Shown here: piece after piece, positions 62,188-64,000 of the stretch
Numbering within the stretch: position 1 is the stretch's first letter
Layout: every line of letters begins with the position of its first letter
Source: Streptomyces sp. WZ-12
GTDB lineage: Bacteria > Actinomycetota > Actinomycetes > Streptomycetales > Streptomycetaceae
Length of the DNA stretch: 64,000 nt
Assembly: GCF_028898845.1 (NCBI RefSeq)
Contig: NZ_CP118574.1
Span: 3,844,001 to 3,908,000, forward strand
Direction: 5' to 3'
The notes under the pieces: generated by a model
What the model was told of the DNA's origin: nothing
The model's database searches: none
What the model saw: only the letters and a program-made list of their open reading frames with translations
Translations under genes and position numbers: made by a program

Positions 62188-63153
62188 ATGCCACCCACCG
62201 ACCCCAACTACACGGCCCTGCGAACCCAGTTGGAGTCCCTCACCACCGAGGCGTTCCGCCCCGAGCTCTCGGACATCGACCGCCGCCCGACCCTCGACAT
62301 CGCCCGCCTGATGAACGACGAGGACGCCACCGTCCCCGCCGCCGTCGCCGAACGCCTCCCGGAGATCGCCGCCGCCATCGACGCCACCGCCGCCCGTATG
62401 GCCCGCGGCGGCCGCCTGATCTACGCCGGTGCCGGTACGGCCGGCCGCCTCGGCGTCCTGGACGCCAGCGAATGCCCGCCCACCTTCAACACCGACCCCT
62501 CCGAGGTCCTCGGCCTGATCGCGGGCGGCCCCACCGCCATGGTCACCGCCGTCGAAGGAGCCGAGGACAGCAAGGAGTTGGCCGCCGGGGACCTGACCGC
62601 GCTGGCCGTAGCCGACCGCGACGTCGTCGTCGGCATCTCCGCCTCCGGCCGCACCCCCTACGCCGTCGGCGCCGTCGAGCACGCCCGCGCCATCGGCGCC
62701 CTGACCATCGGCCTGTCCTGCAACGCCGACTCCCCCCTCGCCGCGGCCGCCGAGCATGGCATCGAGATCGTCGTCGGCCCCGAGCTGATCACCGGCTCCA
62801 CCCGCCTCAAGGCGGGCACGGCGCAGAAGTTGGTGCTCAACATGATCTCGACGATCACCATGATCCGCCTGGGCAAGACCTTCGGAAATCTGATGGTTGA
62901 CGTCCGCGCCTCCAACGACAAGCTACGGGCCCGCTCCCGCCGCATCGTCGCGCTCGCCACCGGGGCCTCCGACCTGGAGATCGAGGCCGCCCTCACCGAG
63001 ACCGGCGGCGAGGTGAAGAACGCCATCCTCGTCCTGCTCGGCGGCGTCGACGGCCACGAGGCCGGCCGCCTCCTCGACACCTCCAGAGGCCACCTCCGCA
63101 CCGCCCTCCAGTCCTCGCGCACCCCCGCCACCGGCCACCCTCACCACAACTGA
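62188..63153 (+). CDS. murQ: N-acetylmuramic acid 6-phosphate etherase
   Basis: 321 residues. Cleaves the lactyl ether of MurNAc-6-P to GlcNAc-6-P and D-lactate in recycling or use of cell-wall sugar. SIS-domain features: YAGAGTAGRLGVLDASECPP, VVGISASGRTPYAVGAVEHA, TAQKLVLNMISTITMIRLGK and NLMVDVRASNDKLRARSRRI. AAGGAG 5-6 bases before ATG 62188; a reading from 62089 lacks similarity. It sits between the RpiR regulator and the PTS gene. Confidence 0.96.
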   Translation: MPPTDPNYTALRTQLESLTTEAFRPELSDIDRRPTLDIARLMNDEDATVPAAVAERLPEIAAAIDATAARMARGGRLIYAGAGTAGRLGVLDASECPPTFNTDPSEVLGLIAGGPTAMVTAVEGAEDSKELAAGDLTALAVADRDVVVGISASGRTPYAVGAVEHARAIGALTIGLSCNADSPLAAAAEHGIEIVVGPELITGSTRLKAGTAQKLVLNMISTITMIRLGKTFGNLMVDVRASNDKLRARSRRIVALATGASDLEIEAALTETGGEVKNAILVLLGGVDGHEAGRLLDTSRGHLRTALQSSRTPATGHPHHN

Positions 63154-63220
63154 CGCCCAGCCCCCATCCGCCAACCCACCACCCCTCCCCTCCCGTTGAC
63201 CACACAGCAAGGCACCGCCC

Positions 63221-64000
63221 ATGACCGAAGAAAAGCACCGCGCCACCGCTGCCGCGCTCCTCCCCCTCGTAGGCGGCGCCGGCAACGTCACCTCCGTCGC
63301 CCACTGCATGACCCGCCTCCGCCTGGGCATCAAGGACCGCTCCCTGGTCCAGGACGACGCCCTCAAAGCGCTCCCCGCCGTCCTGGGCGTCGTGGAGGAC
63401 GACACCTACCACATCGTGCTCGGCCCCGGCACGGTCGCCCGAGTCACCCCCGAGTTCGAACGCCTCCTCAACGAGCCCCCGGCCCACGCCCCCACAACCA
63501 CGCCCACCCCTCCAACCACACCCGCACGCACACCCACACCCACACCCACACCCACACCCCAGGCAACCAACGAATCCGCCGCCACCGACCTAGCCGCCCG
63601 GGGCGCCGCCCTCAAGGCGCGGCAGAAGGCCCGCAACGCCACCCCGGTGAAGCTGTTCCTCCGCCGCATCGCCAACATCTTCGTGCCGCTCATCCCCGCC
63701 CTCATCGGCTGCGGCATCATCGCCGGTCTCAACGGCCTGCTCACCAACGCCGGTTGGCTGCCCTCCCTGGTCCCGGCCCTGACGGCCATCGCCTCCGGCT
63801 TCATGTCCCTGATCGCGCTCTTCGTCGGCTACCACACCGCGAAGGAGTTCGGCGGCACGCCCGTCCTCGGCGGCGCCGTCGCCGCCGTCACGGTCTTCCC
63901 GGGCATCGCCCACGTCACCGCGTTCGGCCAGCAGTTGGCCCCCGGCCAAGGGGGCGTCCTCGGCGCCCTGGCCGCCGCCCTGCTCGCCGCCCAGTTGGAG
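63221..64000 (+). CDS. PTS EIIBC component, probably MurNAc-specific (3' end beyond window)
   Basis: The visible 260 residues contain an EIIB domain (residues 8-85) with the phosphocysteine Cys28 in SVAHCMTRLRLGIKD, a Pro/Thr linker from an ACACCC hexanucleotide repeat (63529-63560), and the first spans of EIIC (FLRRIANIFVPLIPALIGCG, ASGFMSLIALFVGYHTAKEF). The glucose/GlcNAc/MurP-like superfamily and the rpiR-murQ context favour MurNAc import as MurNAc-6-P. AAGG lies 9 bases before the ATG. The coding frame is open to the window end. Confidence 0.9.
   Translation, partial: MTEEKHRATAAALLPLVGGAGNVTSVAHCMTRLRLGIKDRSLVQDDALKALPAVLGVVEDDTYHIVLGPGTVARVTPEFERLLNEPPAHAPTTTPTPPTTPARTPTPTPTPTPQATNESAATDLAARGAALKARQKARNATPVKLFLRRIANIFVPLIPALIGCGIIAGLNGLLTNAGWLPSLVPALTAIASGFMSLIALFVGYHTAKEFGGTPVLGGAVAAVTVFPGIAHVTAFGQQLAPGQGGVLGALAAALLAAQLE

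Overview
The window is very GC-rich chromosomal DNA with strong third-position G/C bias, GTG/TTG starts, GTGA/ATGA gene overlaps and actinobacterial marker families (DUF397 with DUF5753 regulators, DUF2530, DUF3027, DUF2771, futalosine-pathway menaquinone genes, HelR, bacterial XPB, MurQ next to an RpiR regulator). This points to Streptomyces or a close relative, mostly in a core-chromosome region. I saw no rRNA, tRNA, CRISPR array, transposase or phage genes.

Left part (1-16 kb). A minus-strand operon (TIGR03084 protein, AtuA/DUF1446 protein, carboxyltransferase, biotin carboxylase/biotin carrier, acyl-CoA dehydrogenase cut by the window edge) looks like branched acyl-CoA or terpenoid-acid degradation. 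A WhiJ-like regulatory island follows: a DUF5753 helix-turn-helix gene with two tandem DUF397 genes, facing two small coupled genes, the first of which has a TTA codon. Next come a divergent EamA exporter/LysR pair, a 1012-residue FAD/iron-sulfur oxidoreductase, a deletion scar holding the 3' remnants of two divergent genes, and serC.

Middle part (16-40.9 kb). SGNH hydrolase, aldo/keto reductase, a 28-residue membrane peptide, thpR, a marR-MFS pair, a ribbon-helix-helix protein, an NCS2 purine permease, DUF2530, a CtpE-like P-type ATPase, a sacsin/Hsp90-type ATPase, DUF3027, an MFS protein, a DUF2771 lipoprotein, mqnB-mqnD (menaquinone by the futalosine route), a cold-shock protein, a HAD phosphatase and a four-gene siderophore ABC importer behind an iron box. 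Two intergenic regions (16.0-16.7 kb and 29.7-30.1 kb) carry copies of one hairpin repeat family whose 13-base loop is invariant while the stems differ.

Right part (40.9-64 kb). A membrane protein with a long disordered linker, a helicase-associated protein next to XPB helicase, a GT87 glycosyltransferase, HelR with a three-copy in-frame minisatellite, a secreted FG-GAP protein and CutC. Then comes a three-gene cluster (55.4-57.5 kb): a cytosolic protein, a three-span membrane protein and a solute-binding lipoprotein. The first two share a Gly/Asn-rich motif that suggests amyloid-type or homotypic coupling; this is the most system-like unknown in the window. After it lie an HD-domain protein, a Cmx-type exporter and small proteins. 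The window ends in a MurNAc catabolic cluster: rpiR-type regulator with two operator-like sites, murQ, and a PTS EIIBC gene cut by the right edge.

Many genes not preceded by a Shine-Dalgarno sequence have a TANNNT box 6-8 bases before the start codon, so leaderless transcription appears common here. Several operons use four-base overlaps for translational coupling.
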